A stretch of 64,000 nucleotides of DNA from an uncultured Bacteroidales bacterium (GTDB lineage: Bacteria > Bacteroidota > Bacteroidia > Bacteroidales > Bacteroidaceae), in NCBI GenBank assembly GCA_902789725.1, contig CADAPC010000001.1, forward strand, positions 1 to 64,000. The letters run 5' to 3'. The notes under the pieces were generated by a model. It was given only the letters and a program-made list of their open reading frames with translations. It did no database searches and was not told the origin of the DNA. Positions 27,601 to 34,258 of the stretch are shown piece after piece. The first letter of the stretch is position 1; each line of letters begins with the position of its first letter. The position numbers were made by a program, and so were the translations under genes.

Positions 27601-28099
27601 AGAGCTGCTTCAGCAGGTACCAGAGCGATTCTATATACTTGTTGTCGTAGGTGATGTAGGGGTGTTCCAAATCTACCCAATAACCCATTTTGTCGGTCAG
27701 TTCCGTCCACTCGTTGGTGTACATCATCACGTTCTTGCGACATGCGTTGTTGTAGTCATCCACGCTGATTTTCTTGCCGATGTCCTCCTTCGTGATGCCG
27801 AGCGATTTCTCCACCGAAAGCTCCACGGGCAGTCCGTGCGTGTCCCAGCCAGCCTTGCGCTTCACCTGGAAGCCCTGCATGGTTTTGTATCGGAGGAAAA
27901 TGTCCTTGATGGTGCGTCCCATCACATGGTGTATGCCAGGATGCCCATTGGCTGATGGGGGTCCTTCAAAAAAGATGAATTGAGGACAGCCTTCGCGCTC
28001 CTCAATGCTTTTGTGGAACAAATCTTCTGCTTTCCACTCTTCCAGAACCTCCTTGTTCACGTCGGCGAGGTTCAGCTTTGCTCGTTCTGTAAATTTCAT
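24644..28099 (-). CDS. ileS: Isoleucyl-tRNA synthetase, IleS2 type
   Basis: 1151 aa from the ATG at 28099, which overlaps the pyrI stop by four bases; the ORF opens 16 codons earlier. It contains the editing-domain region (TAQFRVNTPAEYAKFGF) and KMSKRLGN, the KMSKS loop. The HIGH motif region reads PSANGHPGIHHVMGR, i.e. GIHH instead of HxGH. Length, this variant and the lack of a C-terminal zinc motif place it in the IleS2 (eukaryote-like) group. It charges tRNA(Ile) and edits mischarged valine. The swapped motif has been linked in the family to very high mupirocin resistance. Confidence 0.97.
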   Translation of the reverse strand: MKFTERAKLNLADVNKEVLEEWKAEDLFHKSIEEREGCPQFIFFEGPPSANGHPGIHHVMGRTIKDIFLRYKTMQGFQVKRKAGWDTHGLPVELSVEKSLGITKEDIGKKISVDDYNNACRKNVMMYTNEWTELTDKMGYWVDLEHPYITYDNKYIESLWYLLKQLYQKGLLYKGYTIQPYSPAAGTGLSSHELNQPGCYRDVKDTTVTAQFRVNTPAEYAKFGFPASTPVYILAWTTTPWTLPSNTALCVGPKIDYVALKGKNPYSGEEAIYIMAEARVPAYFPAEKEEDGKEKTPEIIWRGKGTDLVGLHYEQLMPWVKPCAVENDQIVVKADEAFRVIPGDYVTTEDGTGIVHIAPTFGADDAKVAKDAGIPSLFVIDKAGDTRPMVDFTGKYFLKDDMNDEFVNICVNDSYWKHSGDYVKNAYDPKYNQGGKYDEKAANKDMDLNVVLCVEMKEAGTAFKIEKHVHNYPHCWRTDKPVLYYPLDSWFIKSTAKKDRMFELNKTIQWKPESTGTGRFGKWLENLNDWNLSRSRYWGTPLPIWRNRDTREEVCLGSVEELYNEIEKAVAAGVMTSNPLKDKGFVPGDMSQENYDKIDLHRPYVDDIKLVSAQGNVLTRELDLIDVWFDSGAMPYAQVHYPFENKDLIDKGIAYPADFIAEGVDQTRGWFFTLHAIATMVFDSVAYKAVISNGLVLDKNGIKMSKRLGNVINPFDCIGTYGADAVRWYMITNSSPWDNLAFDPEGVKEVTSQFFIKLQQAYSFFTMYANVDGFDYKEADLAYDERPDFDRWLLSELNTLVKNVKTYLDDYDPTPAGRLIQSFVIDNLSNWYIRLNKPRFWGGKMTADKLSAYQTLYTCLDTLSRLIAPVAPFYADQLFRDLNAVTGKDKNASVHLAQFPTCNEAFIDSELEAAMEDAMKVTSMGLSIRKKVKIPVIQALQAIAIPDTDAQFSAHIERMKDIIMKEVNVKELQLMDGKMLVKNVKCNFRVMGKKFGKMMKAVSGAVAEMTQAQIAELEANGQVTLQADGQDAVIELADVDIMSQDIPGWSVANEGTTTVALDITITPALTNEGNSRKIIKQIQGLRKSQGFEITDRIRVVITKTPETQAVFDSFKDNIAAQVLANSIELGNPEGTAIDFDTFKAVITVEKD

Positions 28100-28545
28100 T
28101 TTAGTTTGATGTCTTTCAGTTTCTGTTCCTTTCCGCAGTAGCGGCATTTCAGTGTCTCCATGTCTTTGCGATAGAAGACGGTCTTCATGGGCTCGTTATT
28201 GGTAATGCACACAGGGTTGGCGCACTTGACAATGTTGGTCAGTTCTTCGGGCAGAGTCACTTCGCGTTTCTCCGCCACTTCATAATTGCGAATGACGGTC
28301 AGGCGGATGTTGGGGCAGAGGACGGCCAGCTTGCTGATTTCTGCTTCCGTGAAGAACTTGCCGGCAATTTTGATGATGCCCTTTTTGCCCATCACCTGGC
28401 TCTCCAGATTGTTGCCAATGAGCACAGGCTCGGTGCAGAGTTCCAGTTGCAAAAGTTGAGCCACGGCGAAAAGTTTGTCTGTGGGTATGTGGTCGATCAC
28501 TGAGCCGTTTTCAAGTGCAGCGACCAGTTTTTGTTGCTTTTCCAT
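28096..28545 (-). CDS. pyrI: Aspartate carbamoyltransferase regulatory chain
   Basis: 149 aa. The N-terminal nucleotide-binding domain has ALENGSVIDHIPTDK and GKKGIIKIAG; the C-terminal zinc domain has CANPVCITNNE and CRYCGKEQ, the four cysteines that bind zinc and contact PyrB. It confers allosteric control by CTP/ATP on the catalytic chain. It lies two bases after pyrB and overlaps ileS by four bases. Confidence 0.97.
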   Translation of the reverse strand: MEKQQKLVAALENGSVIDHIPTDKLFAVAQLLQLELCTEPVLIGNNLESQVMGKKGIIKIAGKFFTEAEISKLAVLCPNIRLTVIRNYEVAEKREVTLPEELTNIVKCANPVCITNNEPMKTVFYRKDMETLKCRYCGKEQKLKDIKLK

Positions 28546-28547
28546 GT

Positions 28548-29495
28548 TCAGTCAATCATTGTTTTGTCGTTCTTGATGTCCTCAAGTGTAATGCCCAGCA
28601 CGTCGCAGATGAGTGCTTGGCGAGCGTATAAGCCGTTTTGAGCCTGTTCGAAATAGTAGGCGTGTTTCGATTCGTCCACGTCATATTCTATCTCGTTCAC
28701 TCTTGGCAGCGGGTGAAGTATCTTCATGTTCTCCTTGCACTTTCCCAGCATGTTGGCCTTCAGTATGTAGGCATCCTTCACACGCTCATACTCCATCAGG
28801 TCGGTGAACCGTTCGCGCTGCACGCGGGTCATGTACAGGATGTCGGCATCGGCAATGGTGTCTTCGGTAAAGTCCTGCTGCTCAATGTACCTGATGGCGT
28901 TTTGCTGGCAGTAGAGCTTGTACTCCTCGGGCATTTCCAATTCTTTGGGGGCGATGAAATGGAAGGTGGGGTTGTATTTGCGCATCGACATGAGCAGAGA
29001 GTGCACGGTGCGCCCATACTTCAAGTCGCCCACCATGTAGATGCTCAGGTTCTCCAGCGTGCCTTGGGTTTTGTAGATGGAGTAGAGGTCGAGCATGGTC
29101 TGCGAAGGGTGTAGGTTAGAGCCGTCGCCGGCATTGATGATGGGCACGTTGGTCACCTCGCTGGCATAGAGCGCCGCTCCTTCCAGCTTGTGGCGCATCA
29201 CAATCACGTCGGCATAGTTGCTCACCATTTTTATGGTGTCTTTCAGCGTCTCGCCTTTCGACGAGCTGGTCACCTTGGGGTCGGTGAAGCCAATCACACG
29301 TGCCCCCAGACGGTTGGCGGCTGTTTCAAAAGACAGTCTTGTCCTTGTGCTGGGCTCGAAAAAGAGGGTGGCGACCACCTTCCCCTTGAGCAACTGACGG
29401 TTGGGATGCGCCTCAAATTCAGCGGCCATGTTTAGCAGATACTGAATTTTCTCCCTCCCATAATCCGCAATCGATACAATACTCCTATTTTCCAT
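28548..29495 (-). CDS. pyrB: Aspartate carbamoyltransferase catalytic chain
   Basis: 315 aa from the ATG at 29495 ([20 protein letters not shown]); the ORF opens upstream without a supported start. [13 protein letters not shown] is the carbamoyl-phosphate site, and [12 protein letters not shown] and MTRVQRERF are further conserved parts. It joins carbamoyl phosphate and aspartate in pyrimidine synthesis, forming the holoenzyme with PyrI. It opens the run pyrB-pyrI-ileS-lspA-DUF4296. Confidence 0.97.
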   Translation of the reverse strand: MENRSIVSIADYGREKIQYLLNMAAEFEAHPNRQLLKGKVVATLFFEPSTRTRLSFETAANRLGARVIGFTDPKVTSSSKGETLKDTIKMVSNYADVIVMRHKLEGAALYASEVTNVPIINAGDGSNLHPSQTMLDLYSIYKTQGTLENLSIYMVGDLKYGRTVHSLLMSMRKYNPTFHFIAPKELEMPEEYKLYCQQNAIRYIEQQDFTEDTIADADILYMTRVQRERFTDLMEYERVKDAYILKANMLGKCKENMKILHPLPRVNEIEYDVDESKHAYYFEQAQNGLYARQALICDVLGITLEDIKNDKTMID

Positions 29496-29528
29496 ATTGT
29501 CTATTTGTTGTTTGTCAAAAAAATCATG

Positions 29529-29536
29529 CAAAGGTA
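29529..29536 (-). promoter_or_regulatory. pyrB promoter -7 box
   Basis: Reverse complement TACCTTTG, 33 bases before the pyrB ATG; it probably drives the whole series to 22676. Confidence 0.5.
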
Positions 29537-29691
29537 CGAAAAATTCGGCTAAGTGAGAGAAAAGAACGCTTGTTTTCTTTTCCGAATGTGAGATTTTATG
29601 CAATTTCGGGGGGATTCGGCTCTTAACATGAAAGTAAATGCAGAGTTAATACGTATTTGCGGATTGTTTTTCTTGCGAATTTTTTTTCGAC

Positions 29692-29847
29692 CACGAATCT
29701 CACGAATCTCACGAATCTCTCGAATCTCTTCATGCTATTTTTTCGACCACGAACCTTTAGCTCGACGTAGTCAATCTCACGAATCTCACGAACCTTCAGC
29801 TCGACGTAGTCAATCTCACGAACCTTTGAGCTCGACGTAGTCAATCT
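29692..29847. repeat. Tandem and clustered short repeats
   Basis: A 9-base unit CACGAATCT is repeated four times with variation at about 29698-29728. Then three copies of a unit of about 30 bases (CACGAACCTTTAGCTCGACG, then TAGTCAATCT) stand at 29748-29777, 29787-29816 and 29817-29847, differing by a base or two. The lead CGACCACGAA occurs twice. No ORF crosses it with support. This fills the 414-base gap between pyrB and the HU-like gene, at the left edge of the accessory region. Unit size and lack of unique spacers exclude a CRISPR. Confidence 0.85.
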
Positions 29848-29909
29848 AACAAAACAGATGGTGGAGAAAGTCGATGCTTTCCCCACCATCCTGTGTTCGC
29901 CCTCCGCTT

Positions 29910-30509
29910 TTAAGGCTCAGAGGGCTCGTTGCCGCCCGTTGGCAATCCGCCGCCGCTGTTGCCGCCCGTGCCAGAGCTGCTCTGAGTGTCAGAGCCGCCC
30001 GACGTGCTGCCTCCCTTGGCTGCTGCAATTTCGGCCTTGGTCTTGTCCGTCCAGCTCAGCTTCACGTCCTTCTTCAGCTCTTCGCGCGTGAAGTCGCCCG
30101 TGCTCTGAGCCAGGAGCTTGATCACCTTCACCGCAGGGCCAGTCTTCTCGCCAGCCTTCAGCGTGCCGATGGAGGCAGTGGCCGTCTTGTCGGTAGCGGC
30201 ATCGTAGAGCGTCTCCAAGCCGTTGGCTTCGACCGTCGCCTTGAAGATGGCGAGGTTGTCCAGCTTGACGGTGTTGCCCCTGAGCACCATTTCGCGCACG
30301 CACTTCACGAAGTCGGTGATGACGCCCAAAATGCTGCCCTCGGAAAAGATGGTGTTGTGCTCGGCCATGTGGTGCGCCATGTCCTGGATGTTCATAGCCT
30401 GTTTGTAACTCACTCGGGCATAGAGTTTGCCCGCCTGTTCGGTGTCCGAAGTTTCGTTCACCTTGGAAAGATAAAGTTCAATCATACCTGTCAAGAATGT
30501 GTTTTTCAT
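29910..30509 (-). CDS. HU-like DNA-binding protein with low-complexity tail
   Basis: 199 aa from the ATG at 30509; the ORF opens nine codons earlier. Residues 1-120 look like the HU-like domain common in Bacteroidetes accessory regions (YARVSYKQAMNIQDMAHHMAEH, ILGVITDFVKCVREMVLRG, VKLDNLAIFKATVEANG). The C-terminus is a Gly/Ser-rich tail (KGGSTSGGSDTQSSSGTGG) that is probably disordered. Such proteins bind and bend DNA. It stands just left of the primase/helicase block and has its own promoter. Confidence 0.8.
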   Translation of the reverse strand: MKNTFLTGMIELYLSKVNETSDTEQAGKLYARVSYKQAMNIQDMAHHMAEHNTIFSEGSILGVITDFVKCVREMVLRGNTVKLDNLAIFKATVEANGLETLYDAATDKTATASIGTLKAGEKTGPAVKVIKLLAQSTGDFTREELKKDVKLSWTDKTKAEIAAAKGGSTSGGSDTQSSSGTGGNSGGGLPTGGNEPSEP

Positions 30510-30573
30510 GGTATCAGATTGTGGGGTCAACTGCATCGGGTGACTCCGTTCCCGCTTGTTCTTATTTACAGTA

Positions 30574-30581
30574 CAAATGTA
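30574..30581 (-). promoter_or_regulatory. Promoter -7 box for the HU-like gene
   Basis: Reverse complement TACATTTG, 64 bases before the ATG at 30509. Confidence 0.4.
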
Positions 30582-30764
30582 CGACTTTTTTCTGAAACTA
30601 CCAAATGTTTTTCAAATTATTTTTCAGAAATTTGAACTTATTTTGTTAAAGTGATGATTAAATAGTTTTCAGCTGATAAAAGAGAAGGCGAGAGAGCCAT
30701 CGATTGACTGCTCCCTCCCCTCTCTATCTTTTCTATGATGAAGTGTTTATGCGAAAAAAACAAA

Positions 30765-30786
30765 TGCAATGCAATAATGCAATATT
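30765..30786 (+). repeat. TGCAAT repeat, left copy bounding the accessory block
   Basis: A row of TGCAAT units. Its core ATGCAATAATGCAATAT (30769-30785) is repeated exactly at 35737-35753 in the same orientation, and a close copy lies inverted at 35577-35600. It abuts the stop codon of the DUF3987 gene. Possible element end, attachment-like site or protein-binding site. Confidence 0.7.
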
Positions 30787-32782
30787 ACATCAACTTGCGG
30801 TACTTGCCTTTGTCTTCGCCCCTGTTTATTTTCTGCACGAGACCTTGGTCTTGCAAACGTTTCAAGCGGCTGCAGATGCTGCCAATTTTTCCCTCGTAAC
30901 CAAAGCAACGATCCACGTCGTCGGAGGTGAAGGGGTTGGGCAGACGGTGATACCCCAGCCATGTCTTCTTCTGATGGCGCACATTTGAAGACTGCTCAGC
31001 TGCTTGGTTGTCGTAGTGCTTTTCAAGGATGGCCTTGCAGAAATGCTCCTGGAATGCGAGTTGAGCATTGGCAATGAGAATGGCAAGACGCACGTCCTTA
31101 TGGTCCACCTTAAAGTCGGGGCCGCACTTCCACCTGCCGTCCGTGTCCTGCACCATTTTATCCCAATGGCGAGTCAAAACGAAGGGTAAAGCATTATTCG
31201 CAGAAACCCAGCAGGGACGCTTTATTAAATCCTCCTGGGCCAGATCGTGGTCCTCGCGGGCATCGTCCATGTGGTGCTTGGTCCATAGCTGCAATGCCTT
31301 GGAGATGAGTTGGCAGGGTATCTCTCCCTTGCAGTCGTTCAGCTTGTAGCACCATTCGCGCAGTTCTGCGTCACGCTTGCGGGCAGCTTCGTCGTAAGGC
31401 AGGGGTTCCAGCATTTCGAAATTGGAGTCCGCGTTGGGCACTATCGAAAAGCGCGACATAAGTCCGTTGACTATTGTCTTCTCCGAGATGATGGCTTTGG
31501 CTGCGTCCTCCGTGCCTGTATAGCAGGCATTGAAGTGCACGGGTGTCTCGCCTACTGGCGCATTTGATGTCTTGAGGTACGCTCCATGCTTCTCAGAGTG
31601 AAAAGATTTGAGCCAATAAGTCTGGAGAGCATCGAAATAGCTTTTTTTAAGCTGCGACAAGGTGTTCTGCAACTCGCTGTCGAAGATGCTGACATGGAGG
31701 TAGTACTCCTCGCCGTCAATGGTTTCGTGGGCATTGGCTTCGGCCTCGCGTAGGGCTGCTGTACTGGTCTCTGGCGGGAGTGCCCGATAGATGCCCGTCG
31801 GCCGGGGGTTCTTGCTCTTCGCACCGCCATTGTTCTGCTCGCGCTCGGCATTGCTGGCGTTCAGGGCAGCTATTTGAGGAGCATCGGACTTGTGGATGGG
31901 TTCCATCATGATTTCCTCCAGATCGACCGCCATCGACTTCATTCCACCCATGCGACCGATGAGCATCACCAAGCTGTTGAGCCTGTTCTTCTTGCCGGGT
32001 TTGGGCCAAAATTGGTAGTAGCAGCGGGTCATCAAAGTCATGGCGAAGGAGCCGCCGACGAAGAATGCGGCAGGGAAGTACTTTGGCTTGATACGGAAGC
32101 AGAGCAGCTTCAGCAGGGGGAAGTAGGGGATGAGTTTGCCGAACTCAGCCCCGATGTTCTCCAGTGTCCGCAGAATTTCCGTTTGGGCATCCGCAGCCTG
32201 TGCGAAATCGATGCCGTTTTGCTGGCGCTTCAGGGCAGAATAGTCCCGTCCCGTCACCTCCTTGATGGCTTTCCGCATGGCCTTCGAGGGCTGTGGGGCG
32301 TTAAAATTTTCACTCTCACGTTTCTGGAAAAGTTTGCGGCCACCCTCTACGAGTCGCTCAATCTCGCTCATCCCACGCTCTGCAATGAGGTCTTTCACCC
32401 ACTGGATGGTCAGCAGCTTGTTGCGCGCAAGGTCCCAGTTGCCGTCGTACAGAACGATGAGGTTGTTGAACACGTCGCGGGCAGCGTCGTGGCGGCAGTT
32501 GGGGCCGTTAGGATACATGACATTCACAAAGTCTGTGGTGTCGTAGCCACAAAACAGATACTTCTCATTGTCCTCATCCTTCGTCGGCAACAGCGCTGCC
32601 GAGTTTGGGGCAATGTCGCCGTTGGCAGCGGCTTCAGGGGTTGATGGCAGACCACCCTCTAACGAGGCCGGGGCATTGCTGGGCAGTTGGTGGTCGGAGT
32701 TGGTGGCGTGACTATCGCCTTCACGGTACGAATCGCCGAACAGACGGTCGAATACGTTCTCTGAATTTGCTTGTATAGGCAT
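30785..32782 (-). CDS. DUF3987 helicase-like protein
   Basis: 665 aa. The centre has FWPKPGKKNRLNSLVMLIGR followed by MGGMKS: residues 276-283 (GRMGGMKS) stand where DUF3987 proteins have a Walker A loop, with Met in place of the usual Gly before Lys282. A histidine/aspartate-rich region follows (EYYLHVSIFDSELQNTLSQL). DUF3987 proteins are predicted P-loop helicases found fused or next to primases in mobile elements of Bacteroidetes. The N-terminus (1-110) is Ala/Asp-rich linker. It follows the primase-like gene by 14 bases on the same strand. Confidence 0.8.
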   Translation of the reverse strand: MPIQANSENVFDRLFGDSYREGDSHATNSDHQLPSNAPASLEGGLPSTPEAAANGDIAPNSAALLPTKDEDNEKYLFCGYDTTDFVNVMYPNGPNCRHDAARDVFNNLIVLYDGNWDLARNKLLTIQWVKDLIAERGMSEIERLVEGGRKLFQKRESENFNAPQPSKAMRKAIKEVTGRDYSALKRQQNGIDFAQAADAQTEILRTLENIGAEFGKLIPYFPLLKLLCFRIKPKYFPAAFFVGGSFAMTLMTRCYYQFWPKPGKKNRLNSLVMLIGRMGGMKSMAVDLEEIMMEPIHKSDAPQIAALNASNAEREQNNGGAKSKNPRPTGIYRALPPETSTAALREAEANAHETIDGEEYYLHVSIFDSELQNTLSQLKKSYFDALQTYWLKSFHSEKHGAYLKTSNAPVGETPVHFNACYTGTEDAAKAIISEKTIVNGLMSRFSIVPNADSNFEMLEPLPYDEAARKRDAELREWCYKLNDCKGEIPCQLISKALQLWTKHHMDDAREDHDLAQEDLIKRPCWVSANNALPFVLTRHWDKMVQDTDGRWKCGPDFKVDHKDVRLAILIANAQLAFQEHFCKAILEKHYDNQAAEQSSNVRHQKKTWLGYHRLPNPFTSDDVDRCFGYEGKIGSICSRLKRLQDQGLVQKINRGEDKGKYRKLM

Positions 32783-32796
32783 TTTGCTGAAAATAT

Positions 32797-33570
32797 TTAA
32801 ACGTTAAACAATTTGTCTTCGTCGATGAAGAGAATGTCATCCAGCTGAGGGCAGAAGGAGAACTTGTCGCAGTTGATGCATGAATTGTCGGTCACATGCT
32901 TGCCCGTGGTGCCCATCACATTGAGCATTCCGAGTTCCTGAGCCTGCAGGTACTGCTGGTCGGCGATGTTGCCGCCAATTTCAGGATTCCATTCACTCAC
33001 CAACCGCAGTCCCTCGCCCGACGAGGTGATGTGAGCCAGCCTGGTCTTCCAAGGGTAGTTGGGGAGTTGAGTCTTTGAGAAGAGTTCCTTAGGGTCGAAG
33101 GGCAGATGGTCGTAGTCGCTCATGAACAGACCGCTCAGATGCTTCATGTTCTGCTGAAGGCGGCGGCGATACATGATTGGATTGCCCTGTTCGTCGAGGC
33201 GAGGGTTGCCGTCTTTGTCCATCCGAGGCACCAGTCCAAATTCATTTACTCCGAAGATGAACCCCGGCAGGGAGGCCTTCAGCTCATCGGCCCACTGCAA
33301 CAGCCTCAGTGCCGTGGGTTTCGCCTCAAAATCCTTGCCAGCGCGTGGCTTGGCCAACTGCTTGGTGCACCATCGCTGATAGTCGTCGCGGCGTGTCCAC
33401 TCGTCGAGGGGCAACCCTTCGCGCACAGCCTTCCTGATGGCACGTCTTGTGTTGATTTTCCAATGCACATGGGCGCTGCGCACTAAGGGGTGGAAAACGT
33501 CAGCTGTGCATGGCTCGCAGGATGCCCAGTAGAGGTTCTCCTGCCAAACAAATCTCCAATTCTTTCCCAT
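32797..33570 (-). CDS. BT4734-type primase-like protein
   Basis: 257 aa. HLSGLFMSDYDHLPFDPKEL carries Asp152 and Asp154 as an hhhDhD motif and TSSGEGLRLV (about 182-191) stands where archaeo-eukaryotic primases have the SxGxH/R motif. The end has CINCDKFSFCPQLDDILFID. This matches the BT4734 (VirE N-terminal) family, classed with AEP primases. In many genomes the domain is fused to DUF3987; here the two are separate neighbouring genes. The N-terminal 110 residues, with WRFVWQENLYWASCEPC, are not typical of the family. Role inferred: priming replication of an element. Confidence 0.78.
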   Translation of the reverse strand: MGKNWRFVWQENLYWASCEPCTADVFHPLVRSAHVHWKINTRRAIRKAVREGLPLDEWTRRDDYQRWCTKQLAKPRAGKDFEAKPTALRLLQWADELKASLPGFIFGVNEFGLVPRMDKDGNPRLDEQGNPIMYRRRLQQNMKHLSGLFMSDYDHLPFDPKELFSKTQLPNYPWKTRLAHITSSGEGLRLVSEWNPEIGGNIADQQYLQAQELGMLNVMGTTGKHVTDNSCINCDKFSFCPQLDDILFIDEDKLFNV

Positions 33571-33578
33571 AACGTATT

Positions 33579-33595
33579 ATTATTAGAACATACCT
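33579..33595. repeat. 17-base match to the oadB MITE terminus
   Basis: ATTATTAGAACATACCT is identical, in reverse, to 49230-49246, the left inverted-repeat end of the element in oadB. No second end is seen nearby, so it may be a remnant or a chance match. Confidence 0.5.
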
Positions 33596-34104
33596 TTAAC
33601 TTGATGGTTACTATTAATAATTGTTTCTCGGTTTTTGCCTATGCACACGCTCATCAGGCTCTGTGCCTGCAGAAGTTGACGCTCAATGCTGCTGTTGCAG
33701 TCCAGTTCGGTCAGGATGCTCACCTTGCCTCGCTCGCTGTCAAGCCAAATTTTCACATTTTGGCCATTGTCCAGCAGCATGCGCCCATCACTGCCTTCGG
33801 GTAGTTTCGGCATTTGCTTGCGCTGCGCCTCCGTCAGGTGGAGAAACTGAGCGAGGAGCTCAGCCACGGGGTCTTCTGTCTTGCCGTCGCAGTTGAGGTG
33901 TACGCTCCAACTCGACTGCTTCTCCCCCTCGGTACGATAGAAGGATGAGTCGCCGAGTTGTCTGAGCATGGTGCGGTTACTGGGCTTTGTGCCCACGGGA
34001 ATGAACTCGCGGTATCCGTTGGACCATTCGTTGAGTTTTCCCTTTGTCGTCATGTCCGGCTTTGTCTTCGGTCGGGTGACGTAAGTGATTGTGTCTGTTG
34101 TCAT
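33583..34104 (-). CDS. Unknown protein, 173 aa, of the accessory block
   Basis: I do not recognise a family. The protein starts MTTDTITYVTRPKTKPDM, is polar, has no signal peptide or membrane segment, and contains EDPVAELLAQFLHLTEAQRK and VSILTELDCNSSIERQLLQA, both likely helices. Its last codons and stop (GGT ATG TTC TAA) lie in a 17-base stretch identical to the end of the MITE in oadB. It precedes the primase-like gene by 12 bases and follows the TTCTCACA cluster; promoter at 34163. Confidence 0.65.
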   Translation of the reverse strand: MTTDTITYVTRPKTKPDMTTKGKLNEWSNGYREFIPVGTKPSNRTMLRQLGDSSFYRTEGEKQSSWSVHLNCDGKTEDPVAELLAQFLHLTEAQRKQMPKLPEGSDGRMLLDNGQNVKIWLDSERGKVSILTELDCNSSIERQLLQAQSLMSVCIGKNRETIINSNHQVKGMF

Positions 34105-34162
34105 ATTTAAATACAGTAATAAATAATAAAAAAAAGGTGGAAATCATTTCTGAAATCCACCG

Positions 34163-34170
34163 CAAAGGTA
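34163..34170 (-). promoter_or_regulatory. Promoter -7 box for the 173-aa gene and primase/helicase genes
   Basis: Reverse complement TACCTTTG, 58 bases before the ATG at 34104. The TTCTCACA cluster lies 35-85 bases upstream of it, a place suited to an operator. Confidence 0.5.
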
Positions 34171-34204
34171 CAGGTAATATTTGATATTATGATAAGATTT
34201 TTGT

Positions 34205-34256
34205 TTCTCACAACTTCTCACAGGGTTGTGAGAAATTTCTCACAGGGTTTCTCACA
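34205..34256. repeat. Iteron-like TTCTCACA cluster with a perfect palindrome
   Basis: TTCTCACA occurs in direct orientation at 34205, 34215, 34237 and 34249 and in reverse within TGTGAGAAATTTCTCACA at 34227-34244, a perfect 18-base palindrome. Spacings of 10, 22 and 12 are near whole turns of the helix. It sits between the stop of the 418-aa gene and the promoter of the 173-aa gene. It could be a replication-initiator iteron array, a repressor operator or, less well, a terminator, as no T run follows. Confidence 0.75.
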
Positions 34257-34258
34257 AC

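Noticed and set aside
29692-29847. CRISPR array
   Set aside because: Units are tandem with few or no unique spacers and no cas gene is near.
31874-32644. 256-aa plus-strand ORF opposite the DUF3987 gene
   Set aside because: Antisense shadow of a better-supported gene, with no recognisable domain.
34227-34244. Transcription terminator of the 418-aa gene
   Set aside because: The palindrome is perfect but AT-rich, without a following T run on the minus strand; the repeated TTCTCACA pattern fits a protein-binding site better.
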